NCBI GenBank assembly: GCA_934661375.1
Contig: CAKUJH010000003.1
Location: forward strand, 62,001 to 126,000
Origin: an uncultured Victivallales bacterium
GTDB lineage: Bacteria; Verrucomicrobiota; Lentisphaeria; Victivallales; UBA1829
Direction: 5' to 3'
DNA: 64,000 nt
Shown here: positions 7,734 through 16,873 of the stretch, piece after piece
How the letters are laid out: every line of letters begins with the position of its first letter
Position numbering within the stretch: position 1 is the first letter of the stretch
The notes under the pieces: generated by a model
Told to the model about the DNA's origin: nothing
Databases searched by the model: none
Seen by the model: the letters and a program-made list of their open reading frames with translations, nothing else
Translations under genes and position numbers: made by a program

Positions 7734-8762
7734 ATGAAATTCAAGACAACAGCAATTGCAAGTGCAGTCATCGCCCTGCTGGCGGCAGGCTGCTCCGATG
7801 AAAATGCAGGCGCGGCGCAGAAGAATCTGACGCTCAACGGTGCGGGCGCCAGCTTCCCGGCGCCGGTGTATCAGAACTGGACCCATCACTACACCGAAGG
7901 ACATCCGGGAATCAGGGTGAATTACCAGAGTCTCGGTTCCGGTGCAGGAATCAACCAGATCAAGGCGGGAACTGTGGACTTCGCCGGAACCGACAATCCG
8001 CTTACGCTGAAAGAACAGCAGGAAGCCGGTCTTCAGCAGTTCCCGATGCTGACCGGCGGCGTGGTGGTGATCGCCAATATTCCGGGCGTTGCGGACGGCG
8101 AACTGAAACTCGATCGGGCGGCGCTGGCGGATCTGTTCCTCGGAAAAATCACCAGCTGGGATGACCCCCGTCTGGTCAAACTGAATCCGGGACTCAAACT
8201 GCCCAAACTCGCAGTGACCGTGGTTCACCGGGCGGACGCCAGCGGAACCAGTTTCATCTTCACCGATTACCTGAGCAAGATTTCCGCCGAATGGAAACAG
8301 AAAGCCGGCGCAGGAGCTTCGGTCAAGTGGCCGGCAGGAATCGGCGGACAGAAGAACCCGGGCGTGTGCAACAGTGTCGCCAAAATCAAGGGAGCCGTCG
8401 GATACACCGAATACACCTACGCGGTTGAAGCAAAACTTGCCATGCCGCAGCTGGAAAACCGCGAAGGCTGCTTTGTCAAAGCCGATCCGAAGGGATTTCA
8501 GTCCGGCGCAGCTTCGGCGAAATGGACGGAAGCTCCGGGTTTCTACATGGTGCTGACCGACCAGCCCGGCAAGGATTCCTGGCCGATCGTGGGAGTTACC
8601 TACATCCTGATCCGCAAGGACTGCTCTGCGGAAAAACGCGCGGAACTGCTCAAGTACTTCAACTGGTGCTTCACCGCCGGACAGGCCGCAGCCAAACAGC
8701 TGAACTATGTTCCGATTCCGGAAAATGTGATAAAACTGATACAACAAGGAGTGTTTGAATGA
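7734..8762 (+). CDS. pstS: Phosphate ABC transporter substrate-binding lipoprotein PstS
   Basis: This 342-residue phosphate-binding protein has a lipobox LLAAGC with the lipidated Cys at residue 20, so it is membrane-anchored rather than free periplasmic. The mature N-terminus has the PstS hallmark LNGAGASFPAPVYQNW, followed by GSGAGINQI and FAGTDNPL. The mid-region TVVHRADASGTSFIFTDYL carries the conserved phosphate-binding Arg/Asp/Ser/Gly/Thr. The ATG at 7734 has a perfect AAGGAGG 6 bases upstream; an in-frame TTG two codons earlier is less likely. Its TGA overlaps the next start (ATGA). Expression is probably phosphate-starvation inducible, given the candidate boxes upstream. Confidence 0.96.
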   Translation: MKFKTTAIASAVIALLAAGCSDENAGAAQKNLTLNGAGASFPAPVYQNWTHHYTEGHPGIRVNYQSLGSGAGINQIKAGTVDFAGTDNPLTLKEQQEAGLQQFPMLTGGVVVIANIPGVADGELKLDRAALADLFLGKITSWDDPRLVKLNPGLKLPKLAVTVVHRADASGTSFIFTDYLSKISAEWKQKAGAGASVKWPAGIGGQKNPGVCNSVAKIKGAVGYTEYTYAVEAKLAMPQLENREGCFVKADPKGFQSGAASAKWTEAPGFYMVLTDQPGKDSWPIVGVTYILIRKDCSAEKRAELLKYFNWCFTAGQAAAKQLNYVPIPENVIKLIQQGVFE

Positions 8763-9106
8763 GTGATTATCTGAAAGACAAGAACATCCGTCTCCGCTGC
8801 AAGAAGCAGTATCCGGGGGCGCACACCCACATCATCATCGGCAGAGTGGAGGAGGAAAACGCCCGGTACATTGCAGTCAAGGGACGCACCTTCCACTTCG
8901 GCAGAATCGTGGACGGCATGAGAAGCCAGGTTCATGCAGGCAAGACCATGATCCGGATCATTCCGTGGGACAATATTGAAATCATTCACTGGCTCAGCGG
9001 GAAAACCGACTGGGAAGCCGATTTCAGATTTGACCAGAGCGGCAATCTGGTTCTCTGCGACAAAGCGGAAACCATCATTGCGGAAAGACGCGACGGCATG
9101 GAGTGA
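8759..9106 (+). CDS. Unknown 115-residue protein inside the pst operon
   Basis: No family is recognised. The start overlaps the pstS stop by four bases and pstC begins 36 bases after its stop, so it is co-translated with the transporter. The protein is soluble, without signal peptide or membrane segment, and rich in Arg, His and beta-forming residues. The stretch from about residue 25 to 80 alternates short strands with turns: GRVEEENARYIAVKG, then RIIPWDNIEIIHW. This layout resembles small Sm-like or related beta-barrels, but that is only a visual impression. A role in phosphate uptake or its regulation is inferred from position alone. Confidence 0.8.
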   Translation: MSDYLKDKNIRLRCKKQYPGAHTHIIIGRVEEENARYIAVKGRTFHFGRIVDGMRSQVHAGKTMIRIIPWDNIEIIHWLSGKTDWEADFRFDQSGNLVLCDKAETIIAERRDGME

Positions 9107-9142
9107 TCCTGCGCCGCAACAGGAATCCAAACCGGAGAACCT

Positions 9143-10054
9143 ATGAAAAAAGTTGATGTCATATTCAAGCTGATCTGCACCGGATGCGCCGCACTCATTG
9201 CACTGCTGATGCTGGCGTTCTTCGTGCAGCTGGCAGCGGCAGGTTCAGACGCATGGAAAACTTTCGGACTGCGGTTCCTGATTTCCACGGAATGGGATCC
9301 GGCGGCAGGACGCTACGGTGCGCTGCCGGGAATCGCCGGAACGGTCATCACCACGGCAATCGCACTGATCCTGGCTCTGCCGCCCGCGTTTTCCGCCGCC
9401 CTGTATCTGGTGGACGCACGCCCGGCTGTCGGCGCAGTGCTGAGCCACGCGATCGACCTGCTCGCCGCCATTCCCAGTGTGATCTACGGCATGTGGGGAC
9501 TGTTCGTGCTGGCGCCGATGATGCAGAATCATGTCCAGCCGTTTCTGGTCAACATCCTGCATCTGGATGTGCTGCCGTTTGTTTCCGATAAATACAACGG
9601 GTTCGGACTGCTGACCGCCGGTCTGATCCTGGCGGTGATGATCCTGCCGTACATCTGCGCCATCATGCGCGACGTGTTCCGCATGACGCCAGCCGTACTG
9701 TGCGAGTCCGCCTACGGGATCGGATGCACCAAATACGAAGCCGCCAAAGACATTGTTCTGCGTTACGGCATCCGGGGAATCCTTGGCGGGGTGTTCATCG
9801 GACTCGGCCGCGCACTTGGCGAAACCATGGCGGTACTGTTTGTCATCGGCAACCTGATGGAACTGCCCGACAATCTGTTCGCCTCCGCCGCCACCATCTC
9901 CTCGACCCTCGCCAACAATTTCGCCGAAGCGGACGGTCTTCAGCGCAGCGCGCTGTTTGCACTCGGACTGATTCTGCTTGCCATGAGCTTCGGCATCCAG
10001 ACCCTGGCACAGTCCTATCTCAATGCCACCAGTGCGAAACGGGGTGAAAAATGA
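9143..10054 (+). CDS. pstC: Phosphate ABC transporter permease PstC
   Basis: This 303-residue inner-membrane permease has six or so hydrophobic segments. The binding-protein-dependent transport signature (EAA loop) is near residues 195-225 (ESAYGIGCTKYEAAKDIVL), and the conserved LGRALGETMAVLFVIGN region follows. That region contains the RALGETMA motif typical of Pst permeases. It forms the channel with PstA and binds PstB on the cytoplasmic face. The ATG at 9143 has GGAGA 5-6 bases upstream, and its stop overlaps pstA by ATGA. Confidence 0.95.
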   Translation: MKKVDVIFKLICTGCAALIALLMLAFFVQLAAAGSDAWKTFGLRFLISTEWDPAAGRYGALPGIAGTVITTAIALILALPPAFSAALYLVDARPAVGAVLSHAIDLLAAIPSVIYGMWGLFVLAPMMQNHVQPFLVNILHLDVLPFVSDKYNGFGLLTAGLILAVMILPYICAIMRDVFRMTPAVLCESAYGIGCTKYEAAKDIVLRYGIRGILGGVFIGLGRALGETMAVLFVIGNLMELPDNLFASAATISSTLANNFAEADGLQRSALFALGLILLAMSFGIQTLAQSYLNATSAKRGEK

Positions 10055-10908
10055 AAAAGAAAAGTCTGCTGATCCGGAAAATCAAAGACCGCATTCTCCG
10101 GGTTTATTCCGCCGCGGCGGTCATGCTGGCGGTCGGCGTCATGCTGTGGATTCTCGGTACTGTCGCAGCCGACGGCTTCAAATCTTTCTCCTGGAGTTTT
10201 CTGCTGAATCCCTCCAAACCCTACGGCAGTATCGGCGGCGGCATTGCCAATGCCCTGCTGGGAACCGTTCTCATTACTCTGGGCGCGGCAGTCATGGCGG
10301 TTCCCGGAGCGATCTGCGCGGGAATCTGTCTTTCGGAATTCAAGGAATACCGCCGGACCGCCGCATTTCTGCGGTTTTCCGCCAATGTCATGATGGGAAT
10401 GCCTTCCGTGCTGGTTGGTCTGTTCGTTTATATGGTGCTGGTGGTGCCGACCGGACATTTTTCCGGATTCGCCGCATCTGTCGCGCTGGCGATCCTGATG
10501 TTTCCGGTCATCATGCGCACCACCGAAGACATGCTGGCGATGGTTCCGTACGCTCTGCGGGAATCCGCTCTGGCTCTGGGCATGACCCGAATCCGCGCCA
10601 CGCTCTGCATTGTCTGCAAAAGCGCTCGCAATGGATTGCTCACCGGCATTCTGCTGGCATTGTCGCGGGTGTCCGGCGAAACCGCTCCGCTGCTGTTCAC
10701 CGCGATGTTCGCGGACAGCTGGCCGACCGGATATTTCACTGAACCGACTGCCAACCTGCCGGTTCTCATCACGGAATACGCCACCAATTCACCGTTTGAA
10801 TCCATGCACCGGATGGGCTGGGGCGCAGCTCTGGCTGTAACTCTGCTCGTCCTTGCCGTCAATCTCGGAACCAGAATCTTTTTCAGGGAGAAAAAATATG
10901 GCAGTTAA
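10051..10908 (+). CDS. pstA: Phosphate ABC transporter permease PstA
   Basis: This 285-residue permease partner of PstC has the EAA-type loop (PYALRESALALGMTRIRATL) and the SRVSGETAPLLFTAMF motif, the PstA counterpart of RALGETMA. Several transmembrane helices flank these. It starts within the pstC stop codon (ATGA) and overlaps pstB by 11 bases. The N-terminal basic stretch MKKKSLLIRKIKDR is cytoplasmic. Confidence 0.95.
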   Translation: MKKKSLLIRKIKDRILRVYSAAAVMLAVGVMLWILGTVAADGFKSFSWSFLLNPSKPYGSIGGGIANALLGTVLITLGAAVMAVPGAICAGICLSEFKEYRRTAAFLRFSANVMMGMPSVLVGLFVYMVLVVPTGHFSGFAASVALAILMFPVIMRTTEDMLAMVPYALRESALALGMTRIRATLCIVCKSARNGLLTGILLALSRVSGETAPLLFTAMFADSWPTGYFTEPTANLPVLITEYATNSPFESMHRMGWGAALAVTLLVLAVNLGTRIFFREKKYGS

Positions 10909-11653
10909 AATCAAAAGCCGCAATCTGAATTTCTATTACGGCAGCCATCAGGCTTTGTTCGACAACAATCTGGACATAGAAGAACATAAGATCACCGCCG
11001 TGATCGGACCCTCCGGCTGCGGCAAGTCCACGCATCTGCGCATTTACAACCGCATCTATGAACTCTACCGGGAACAGCGGGCGGAAGGTCTGCTGGAAAT
11101 CGACGGACAGAACATCCTGTCGCCGGATGTCGATGTTCTGGAACTGCGCCGGAAAGTCGGTATGATTTTCCAGAAACCGACGCCGTTCCCCATGAGCGTG
11201 TTCGACAATGTGGCGTACCCGCTGCATCTTCATTTCAAACTGCCGAAAAATGAAATTGCCGAACGGGTGGAAAAAGCACTGCGGGGCGCATCGCTCTGGG
11301 ATGAAGTCAAAGACCAACTCCGTTCCAGCGGACTGGCTCTCTCTGGCGGACAGCAGCAGCGGCTGTGCATAGCCCGCGCCATTGCCGCCGAACCGGAAAT
11401 CCTGCTGATGGATGAACCCACCAGCGCCATCGACCCCGTTGCCACGCTCAAAATCGAGGAACTCATGGACTCCCTGCGCAGCCGTTTCACCATTGTGATC
11501 GTAACGCACAACATGCAGCAGGCGGCGCGGATCAGCGATTACACCGCATTCTTTTTCAAGGGACATATCATCGAAAGCGGGGAAACTCAGCAGATTTTCA
11601 CCAACCCGCACAACAAAAAAACAGAAGAATATATCACCGGGAGGTTTTCCTGA
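10898..11653 (+). CDS. pstB: Phosphate ABC transporter ATPase PstB
   Basis: This 251-residue ABC ATPase has the Walker A GPSGCGKST at residues 37-45, a Q-loop in MIFQKPTPFPMSVFDN (characteristic of PstB), the signature LSGGQQQRLCIARA and the Walker B ILLMDEPTSAIDP, with the H-loop in VIVTHNMQQAARISDY. The start at 10898 was preferred over an in-frame upstream start because it has AGGGAG 8 bases before it and gives the normal N-terminus. A small oddity is KSTHLRIYNR where many homologues have KSTFLRxxNR. It is followed two bases later by phoU. Confidence 0.96.
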   Translation: MAVKIKSRNLNFYYGSHQALFDNNLDIEEHKITAVIGPSGCGKSTHLRIYNRIYELYREQRAEGLLEIDGQNILSPDVDVLELRRKVGMIFQKPTPFPMSVFDNVAYPLHLHFKLPKNEIAERVEKALRGASLWDEVKDQLRSSGLALSGGQQQRLCIARAIAAEPEILLMDEPTSAIDPVATLKIEELMDSLRSRFTIVIVTHNMQQAARISDYTAFFFKGHIIESGETQQIFTNPHNKKTEEYITGRFS

Positions 11654-11655
11654 TT

Positions 11656-12336
11656 ATGAAAGCTCATTTCATTCACGCACTCGAAGAACTGAAGAATCAG
11701 CTTGCCGAAATCGCCGCACAAGCGGAACAGGCGGTTCATTCCGCGGTGAACGCAGTCGAAAACAACGCTCCCGATTCCGCCTCGCAGGTCATCCGCTGCG
11801 ACCGGGAAATCGACCGTGCCGAAATCCGGATTGAGGAGGAATGCCTGAAAATTCTGGCTCTGTACCAGCCCGTCGCCTCCGACCTGCGGCAGGTCATCAC
11901 CATTCTCAAGGTCAACAATGAAATCGAACGGGTCGGCGATCTGGCGGTCAATATCGCCGAAAGAGTCGAAGATATTGCCCGTTATCAAAATTGCGGTATT
12001 GAAAAACTCGACTTCCGTGATATGGTATTCAAGGCTTGCGGAATGCTCAAGAAAGCTCTGGATTCCCTGGCGTACCATGACGCGGCAATGGCGGTGAAAG
12101 TCATCGGCAGCGATGACGAAGTGGATGCCGTCCACCGTTCCAATTACGGTCGCGTGCGGGATTCCATTCTCAGGCATCCCGATGAAGCGCAGTATTATCT
12201 TGACGGACTGACCGTGTCCCGCTGTCTGGAACGGATCGCTGACATCGCGACCAATATCGCCGAAGATGTGATCTATCTCGAAAGCGGACGGATTGTCCGG
12301 CATCATCATGAAGGAGAAGAGGACTATGGCAAATGA
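11656..12336 (+). CDS. phoU: Phosphate signalling regulator PhoU
   Basis: This 226-residue protein is made of two tandem three-helix PhoU domains, seen as two copies of the E/D-rich motif: VNNEIERVGDLAVNIAERV near residues 90-108 and the C-terminal SRCLERIADIATNIAEDV near 190-207. PhoU links the Pst transporter to the PhoR kinase and represses the Pho response when phosphate is plentiful. Length is typical. It is separated from pstB by two bases and overlaps phoB by 11 bases, so the transport and signalling genes are one operon. Confidence 0.95.
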   Translation: MKAHFIHALEELKNQLAEIAAQAEQAVHSAVNAVENNAPDSASQVIRCDREIDRAEIRIEEECLKILALYQPVASDLRQVITILKVNNEIERVGDLAVNIAERVEDIARYQNCGIEKLDFRDMVFKACGMLKKALDSLAYHDAAMAVKVIGSDDEVDAVHRSNYGRVRDSILRHPDEAQYYLDGLTVSRCLERIADIATNIAEDVIYLESGRIVRHHHEGEEDYGK

Positions 12337-13018
12337 AAAAATACTGATTGTGGAAGACGAGCCGTCCATCCGCGAACTGGTGAAAATGGCTCTGGAAGAC
12401 GCCGGATTCTCCGCGGTCTATGAAGCCGGCGACGGAGAAACCGCCCTTCAGGAAGTGCGGAGAGTTCAGCCGGATCTGATTCTGCTGGATCTCATGCTCC
12501 CCGGCATCGACGGTCTGACGGTCTGCCGCAAACTCAAATCGGAAGAGGACACCCGTCACATTCCCATCATCATGCTGACCGCCAAAAGCGAAGAATCGGA
12601 TGTGGTGCTGGGACTGGAAATGGGTGCCTGCGACTATATCACCAAACCGTTCAGCCGGAAAATTCTGGCGGCACGTGTCCGTGCCCAGCTTCGGAATCAG
12701 ACGGAAGCCGCTTCCGGAAACGAAATCCGCCGTCCGGGTCTGGTCATCAATGAAACACTTCACAGCGTGAAAATCAACGGTGTGGAAGTCGAACTCACCC
12801 GCAGTGAATTCGCCATTCTCCTGCTGTTCGCGGCTCATCCCGGCAGAGTTTACACCCGGAATCAGATCATCCTGAAAATCAAAGGCGAGGACTATCCGGT
12901 TACCGAACGCGCCGTGGATGTCCAGATTGTCAATCTCCGCCGCAAGCTCGGCGAATGGGGCGCGGAAAACATCGAGACCATCCGGGGTATCGGATACCGG
13001 CTCAGAACAGGAGTCTGA
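12326..13018 (+). CDS. phoB: PhoB-type response regulator (OmpR family)
   Basis: This 230-residue regulator has a receiver domain, residues 1-120, with the acidic pair Glu10-Asp11, phospho-acceptor Asp55 (LILLDLMLPG), Thr86 and Lys108 (DYITKPF). It is followed by an OmpR-type winged helix at about 135-230 (LTRSEFAILLLF, RAVDVQIVNLRRKLG, IETIRGIGYRL). Naming as PhoB rests on the pst-phoU-phoR context; the sequence alone only gives the subfamily. The start at 12326 was chosen over an in-frame upstream ATG because it begins the receiver domain and has AAGAGG close upstream. It overlaps phoU. Confidence 0.92.
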   Translation: MANEKILIVEDEPSIRELVKMALEDAGFSAVYEAGDGETALQEVRRVQPDLILLDLMLPGIDGLTVCRKLKSEEDTRHIPIIMLTAKSEESDVVLGLEMGACDYITKPFSRKILAARVRAQLRNQTEAASGNEIRRPGLVINETLHSVKINGVEVELTRSEFAILLLFAAHPGRVYTRNQIILKIKGEDYPVTERAVDVQIVNLRRKLGEWGAENIETIRGIGYRLRTGV

Positions 13019-13023
13019 AAAAA

Positions 13024-14811
13024 ATGACTGCACATACCCCTCTGTTCAACGGCATCAAAAAATTTGACCGTTTCCTGCTGTTTCTTCCTCTGTTTCTGAA
13101 CATATTCCTGCTTCTGCTGCTGACCGGCGTCCATATCGGCATATCTCATTTCCGTCAGACTCTGGATGACGAAATCAAATCCGCACTGGCACAGAAAGCC
13201 GGACTTACCGCCGAAATCGTTCATGACCGGCTGTCGCGGGATGAAATCAAGGAAGCCGCCGCATTCTGCCGCAATTTCGACAACCGCATTTTCCGTCTGA
13301 CGCTGATTTCTCCGAAAGGTCAGGTTCTGGCGGATTCCGCACCGGAACTGACTCTGTTCGACAATCATCAGGACCGTCCCGAATTTCTTGCCGCCCAATC
13401 CGGCAAACCCGCTTTCTCCAAACGGTACAGCGGTTCTCTGCGTTCCCTCATGATTTATTACGCGCTCCCCGAAGATACTCCGGAAGGACGCTATGTCCTG
13501 CGCTTCGCCCAGCCGTCGCATCCCTATGAACAGATCGTGGACAAAGTTTCCGGAGCGGTCATCGCGCTCATGCTGATTTCCTGTTTTCTCCTCTGTCTGC
13601 TCCAGATTTATCTGGTGCGCCGTCTCTATCTGCCGCTGGATGCTCTGGGCAAAACCGCTTCTGACATTCTGCATCACCGTTCCGAAGCCAGCATCCCCGT
13701 GCCGCAGAGCGGACCCGTCCGCAATCTGGCGGGAATTGTTTCCGATATGACCGCGCTGCTGCGCCGTCAGCTGAAAAAAGTAACCGAAGAACGCAACGAA
13801 CGCCGGATTCTGTTCGATACCATGAGTGAAGCGGTTCTCCTGACGGATACCAATGGAGAACTGATCCGCTCCAACCGCGCGGCGGAAACGCTGTTCGAAT
13901 TCCCCGACAAGGGTAAATTCAACCTGGCGCGCTGCCAAATTCCCGAACTGCTGGAATATGCCCGGCAGACTTTCGAAGACGGTCAGCCGTTCGAACATGA
14001 ATTTTCGCTGGAACGCAGCGGCACCGTCCGTTCTCTGTTCATCAAAGGGCGTCTGCTGGAAGAAAACGGGGACAAACGTCTGCTGCTGACTGTTACGGAG
14101 CTGACCAGTCTGCGGAAACTGGAATCATTCCGCAGTGATTTCGTCGCCAATGTTTCACACGAAATCAAAACGCCGCTGACCTGTATCATCGGAGCCGTGG
14201 AAGCCCTGGAAGACCGGCCGTCGGAAAAGCAGATCCCGCGTCTGCTGAACATGCTGAAAAAACAGTCGCAGCGGCTGAACAATCTGGTGCATGACATTCT
14301 GAGTCTGGCTTCGCTGGAAAAACAGCAGCTCAATCCGGAACAGAATTTTGTCCCGGTTTCGCTGGATTCGGTGCTGGTGAATGCCGTGAATCTCTGTGCC
14401 GCTCATGCGGAAAATGCCGGATTCACCCTTCTGACCGGCGAACACTCTCCGCAGCAGACCTGCGGCGACCCTTCCCTGCTGGAACAGGCTCTGGTCAATC
14501 TCATCGAAAACGCCGTCAAATACAGCGGCGGGAAAAAGATTACAGTCTCTCTGCGGAAAGAAGGCAGTCAGGCGGTGTTTGAAGTGAAAGATGACGGAAT
14601 CGGAATTCCGCCGGAACACCGGGCGCGGATTTTTGAACGGTTCTACCGGGTGGACAAATCCCGCAGCCGCGAACTGGGCGGAACTGGGCTGGGGCTGGCG
14701 ATCGTCAAACATATCGCCCAGCTGCATCACGGCAAAGCGGAACTGGCGGACACGCCGGATTCGCACGGCTGCACCTTCCGTCTGCTGCTGCCGCTGAACG
14801 GACCGGCATGA
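13024..14811 (+). CDS. phoR: PhoR-type sensor histidine kinase
   Basis: This 595-residue membrane kinase has a first transmembrane helix at about 18-42, an extracytoplasmic sensor at about 45-175, a second helix at about 180-205, a linker, and a PAS-like domain at about 255-345 (LFDTMSEAVLLTDTNGEL). The HisKA domain carries the phosphorylated His379 in FVANVSHEIKTPL. The HATPase domain shows the N-box LVNLIENAVKYS, the G1 box VKDDGIGIP and the G2 box GGTGLGLAIVKHI. It has a larger periplasmic domain than E. coli PhoR, closer to Bacillus-type PhoR. AGGAG lies 10 bases before the ATG. It is the last gene of the pst-pho operon. Confidence 0.92.
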   Translation: MTAHTPLFNGIKKFDRFLLFLPLFLNIFLLLLLTGVHIGISHFRQTLDDEIKSALAQKAGLTAEIVHDRLSRDEIKEAAAFCRNFDNRIFRLTLISPKGQVLADSAPELTLFDNHQDRPEFLAAQSGKPAFSKRYSGSLRSLMIYYALPEDTPEGRYVLRFAQPSHPYEQIVDKVSGAVIALMLISCFLLCLLQIYLVRRLYLPLDALGKTASDILHHRSEASIPVPQSGPVRNLAGIVSDMTALLRRQLKKVTEERNERRILFDTMSEAVLLTDTNGELIRSNRAAETLFEFPDKGKFNLARCQIPELLEYARQTFEDGQPFEHEFSLERSGTVRSLFIKGRLLEENGDKRLLLTVTELTSLRKLESFRSDFVANVSHEIKTPLTCIIGAVEALEDRPSEKQIPRLLNMLKKQSQRLNNLVHDILSLASLEKQQLNPEQNFVPVSLDSVLVNAVNLCAAHAENAGFTLLTGEHSPQQTCGDPSLLEQALVNLIENAVKYSGGKKITVSLRKEGSQAVFEVKDDGIGIPPEHRARIFERFYRVDKSRSRELGGTGLGLAIVKHIAQLHHGKAELADTPDSHGCTFRLLLPLNGPA

Positions 14812-14904
14812 CGGACTCCCCCGGATCTGCCCGGCTGTCTCACAAAAAAACGCATATTTGAATTTCCGGAGTGGAATTTTACTCAAAACGGCGTATATTA
14901 TTTG

Positions 14905-15261
14905 ATGAGACGGCAGCGGGCAGCCGCCGGTTCTTCGGAATTGGAGGAAAGTCCGGACTCCGCAGAGCAGGGAGTCCCTTGCATAAAGGGATGCCGGGGA
15001 CCATATTCCCCGGAAAGGAAAGTGCAGCAGAAAACAAACCGCCGGGCGCAAGTCCGGTAAGGGTGAAAAGGCGGGGCAAGAGCCCGCCGGGCGCGGAAGC
15101 AATTCCCGCCGTCTTTGCAAACCCCTCCCGGAGCAAGACCAAATAGGGAATGAGCTGCTGCTCGCAGCGTTTGAATTCCGGGTACTGGTCGCATAGACAG
15201 ATGGTTGCCGCTCTTGCAAAAGAGTACAGAATCCGGCTTACAGCTGCCGTCTCATTTTTTT
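14905..15261 (+). ncRNA. rnpB: RNase P RNA (bacterial type A) with terminator
   Basis: This is the catalytic RNA that removes 5' leaders from tRNA precursors. The ends pair as P1: 14905-14917 with 15243-15255 (13 bases, ATGAGACGGCAGC against its complement). The universal core GAGGAAAGTCCGGACTC lies just after the first helices (from about 14943), and the conserved 3' segment ACAGAATCCGGCTTA precedes the closing P1 strand. GGTAAGGGTGAAAAGGCG and the long internal helices fit the type A fold. The T-run at 15255-15260 directly after P1 makes the closing stem part of the terminator. A TATATT at 14894-14899 is a plausible -10. In-frame starts running through this RNA are not used. Confidence 0.95.
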
Positions 15262-15285
15262 CTGGATCAATGCGGAGCTGAATAT

Positions 15286-15939
15286 ATGAAAAAAGACATC
15301 TTTATCACCCCCGGTCTGTGCCGGATTCGGGAACAGATCGCTGATGCCGCCCGGAAGACCAATGAAAAAAACACCGTCCAGAACAGAGAAATGGCTGTTC
15401 CCAATGACTCTGCACCGCAGCAGCCGGCCTCCGCTCTGGCGGCTCTGCCTCCGGAAACCCGTCAGGCGTGGCTGTCGCGCCGCGATGAATTCCTGCGTTT
15501 CCGGAAAGAAATGCGGATTCGTCTCCATGAACTCGCCGCTGAATGCTCCCGCAGAAATGAAGCCGCGGAAAAGGACAGTTCCGAAATCCGGGAAGCCGGA
15601 CAGCAGCTCGCGGCTCTGCTGGAACAACTGGAACAGCAGTCTGAACCGGATGAATTTTCTCCGGATTTTCAGGTCCGGCTCTCCGATGTCTGCCGGGAGC
15701 TGGATCACATGCGTCTGGAACTGATTCCGCTCCAGAACCGGCTTTTCTCTGAAAACCGTACAGCCGGTTCCTCCGGCAATGACTCCCCGGTCAACCTGTT
15801 TGCGGAACTGGATTCCGTTTCCTTCGGACAGCTTTTCCGCATTGGCGCGGCTCTTTCCCTGCCGCTGATACTGACTCTGTTTTTCTGTGCTCTGCTGCTG
15901 TGCATTGTCATTGCTTTGACTTTCCGGGTCGGATTATGA
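15286..15939 (+). CDS. Unknown coiled-coil membrane protein
   Basis: This 217-residue protein has a charged, Glu/Gln/Arg-rich N-terminal two-thirds with coiled-coil character (about residues 65-170) and one strong hydrophobic segment near the C-terminus (LPLILTLFFCALLLCIVIAL, about 190-212). There is no signal peptide, so a tail-anchored topology with the coil in the cytoplasm is likely. No family is recognised. The ATG at 15286 with GGAG 9-10 bases upstream was chosen; extensions upstream would run through rnpB. It overlaps the next small gene by ATGA. Function is unknown. Confidence 0.75.
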   Translation: MKKDIFITPGLCRIREQIADAARKTNEKNTVQNREMAVPNDSAPQQPASALAALPPETRQAWLSRRDEFLRFRKEMRIRLHELAAECSRRNEAAEKDSSEIREAGQQLAALLEQLEQQSEPDEFSPDFQVRLSDVCRELDHMRLELIPLQNRLFSENRTAGSSGNDSPVNLFAELDSVSFGQLFRIGAALSLPLILTLFFCALLLCIVIALTFRVGL

Positions 15940-16127
15940 GAGACAGAATTGACTACCGGAGCAATGCCGCGGAACGGCGGCGGCTTTCCATGTATCTGCA
16001 GGCGGGACGTTTCCGGAAAGCGGCAGTGGAACGTTCCATGGATGACTCTGTGCGGATTGCCCGGATCATTTTTTACTGCATCGCCGGAGCCGTTTTCTGT
16101 ACCGGCACATTTTTCATCTTCTTCTGA
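15936..16127 (+). CDS. Unknown 63-residue single-span membrane protein
   Basis: The start overlaps the preceding stop (ATGA), supporting translation. The first 40 residues are very basic and acidic (RDRIDYRSNAAERRRL, then FRKAAVERSMDD), followed by one C-terminal transmembrane helix. It has the same layout as its larger neighbour: a cytoplasmic charged part and a C-terminal anchor. Its last 55 bases overlap the 3' end of the converging minus-strand gene. Family not recognised. Confidence 0.65.
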   Translation: MRDRIDYRSNAAERRRLSMYLQAGRFRKAAVERSMDDSVRIARIIFYCIAGAVFCTGTFFIFF

Positions 16128-16873
16128 GGCTGCGGATTGTTTTCTTCCGTCAGGACACTTTCCCAGCTGCGCATGACCATGAACGCCAGATCCATGACCG
16201 GTTCGGCATACTGTGTATCACGGTAACGGTCATGGACACAGAGATAAAGCCAGCTGACGGCAAGTTCCTGTTCACAGGCGTCTTTCCGGGTAAAAGCGGA
16301 ATCCTCTTTCTGCCGGATTTCGCGCAGACGTCTGCTCCAGTATCCGGGGAACAGCACCGGCTGTTTTTCCGCAAAACCGTCAAACGTCTTCGTCCCGATT
16401 CCCGCAATGATTTCCTGTGCGGCGTACTGCGGCGTTTCGGACGAGGAAAGCACCTTGTCTATATGTTTCCGCAGAGGTTCCGCCGCCAGTTCCGATATTT
16501 CCAGCGCCGTATTGTCCGCCGTCCGGTCCAGAGCGGTCCGCAGCAGATTGCCGCCAGCAGGAATCAGCAGCGGCAGAGAAATCAGACTGGACTGCGCCAT
16601 ATCCTGAGCGGTCTGCCGTGCTTCCAGAAAGGACATGCACCCCGGATCCGCGGAAAACTGCTCCCGAAGCTGTCCCGCAATCAGCAGAGCCACCGTCGAA
16701 GGTGTGGCAATTTCACGGATTCTGTAACTGATCAATGCCGAATACAGCGCGAAGAAAAACAGACTGATGACACTCAGATAGATAATATTCCGCAAAGAAC
16801 TGCGGTAGCGTTTATGCTGTCGGCGGATCTCTATGGAAAGATGATCCAGTTTTTCCTGTAAATGTTCGTTCAT
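16073..16873 (-). CDS. Unknown membrane protein with N-terminal coil and extracytoplasmic domain
   Basis: This 266-residue protein has an N-terminal amphipathic stretch (about 1-28), a single transmembrane helix at about 29-50 (IIYLSVISLFFFALYSALI) and a roughly 200-residue extracytoplasmic domain with no recognised motif. The ATG at 16873 overlaps the TGA of the gene upstream on this strand (ATGA); longer in-frame starts are less likely. It shares its layout with that upstream gene, so the two may be distant paralogues or partners. Function is unknown. Confidence 0.75.
   Translation of the reverse strand: MNEHLQEKLDHLSIEIRRQHKRYRSSLRNIIYLSVISLFFFALYSALISYRIREIATPSTVALLIAGQLREQFSADPGCMSFLEARQTAQDMAQSSLISLPLLIPAGGNLLRTALDRTADNTALEISELAAEPLRKHIDKVLSSSETPQYAAQEIIAGIGTKTFDGFAEKQPVLFPGYWSRRLREIRQKEDSAFTRKDACEQELAVSWLYLCVHDRYRDTQYAEPVMDLAFMVMRSWESVLTEENNPQPQKKMKNVPVQKTAPAMQ

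Noticed and set aside
14871..15198. Short open frames on both strands inside the RNase P RNA
   Set aside because: The RNA core motifs and P1 pairing are unmistakable, and the frames show no start signals.
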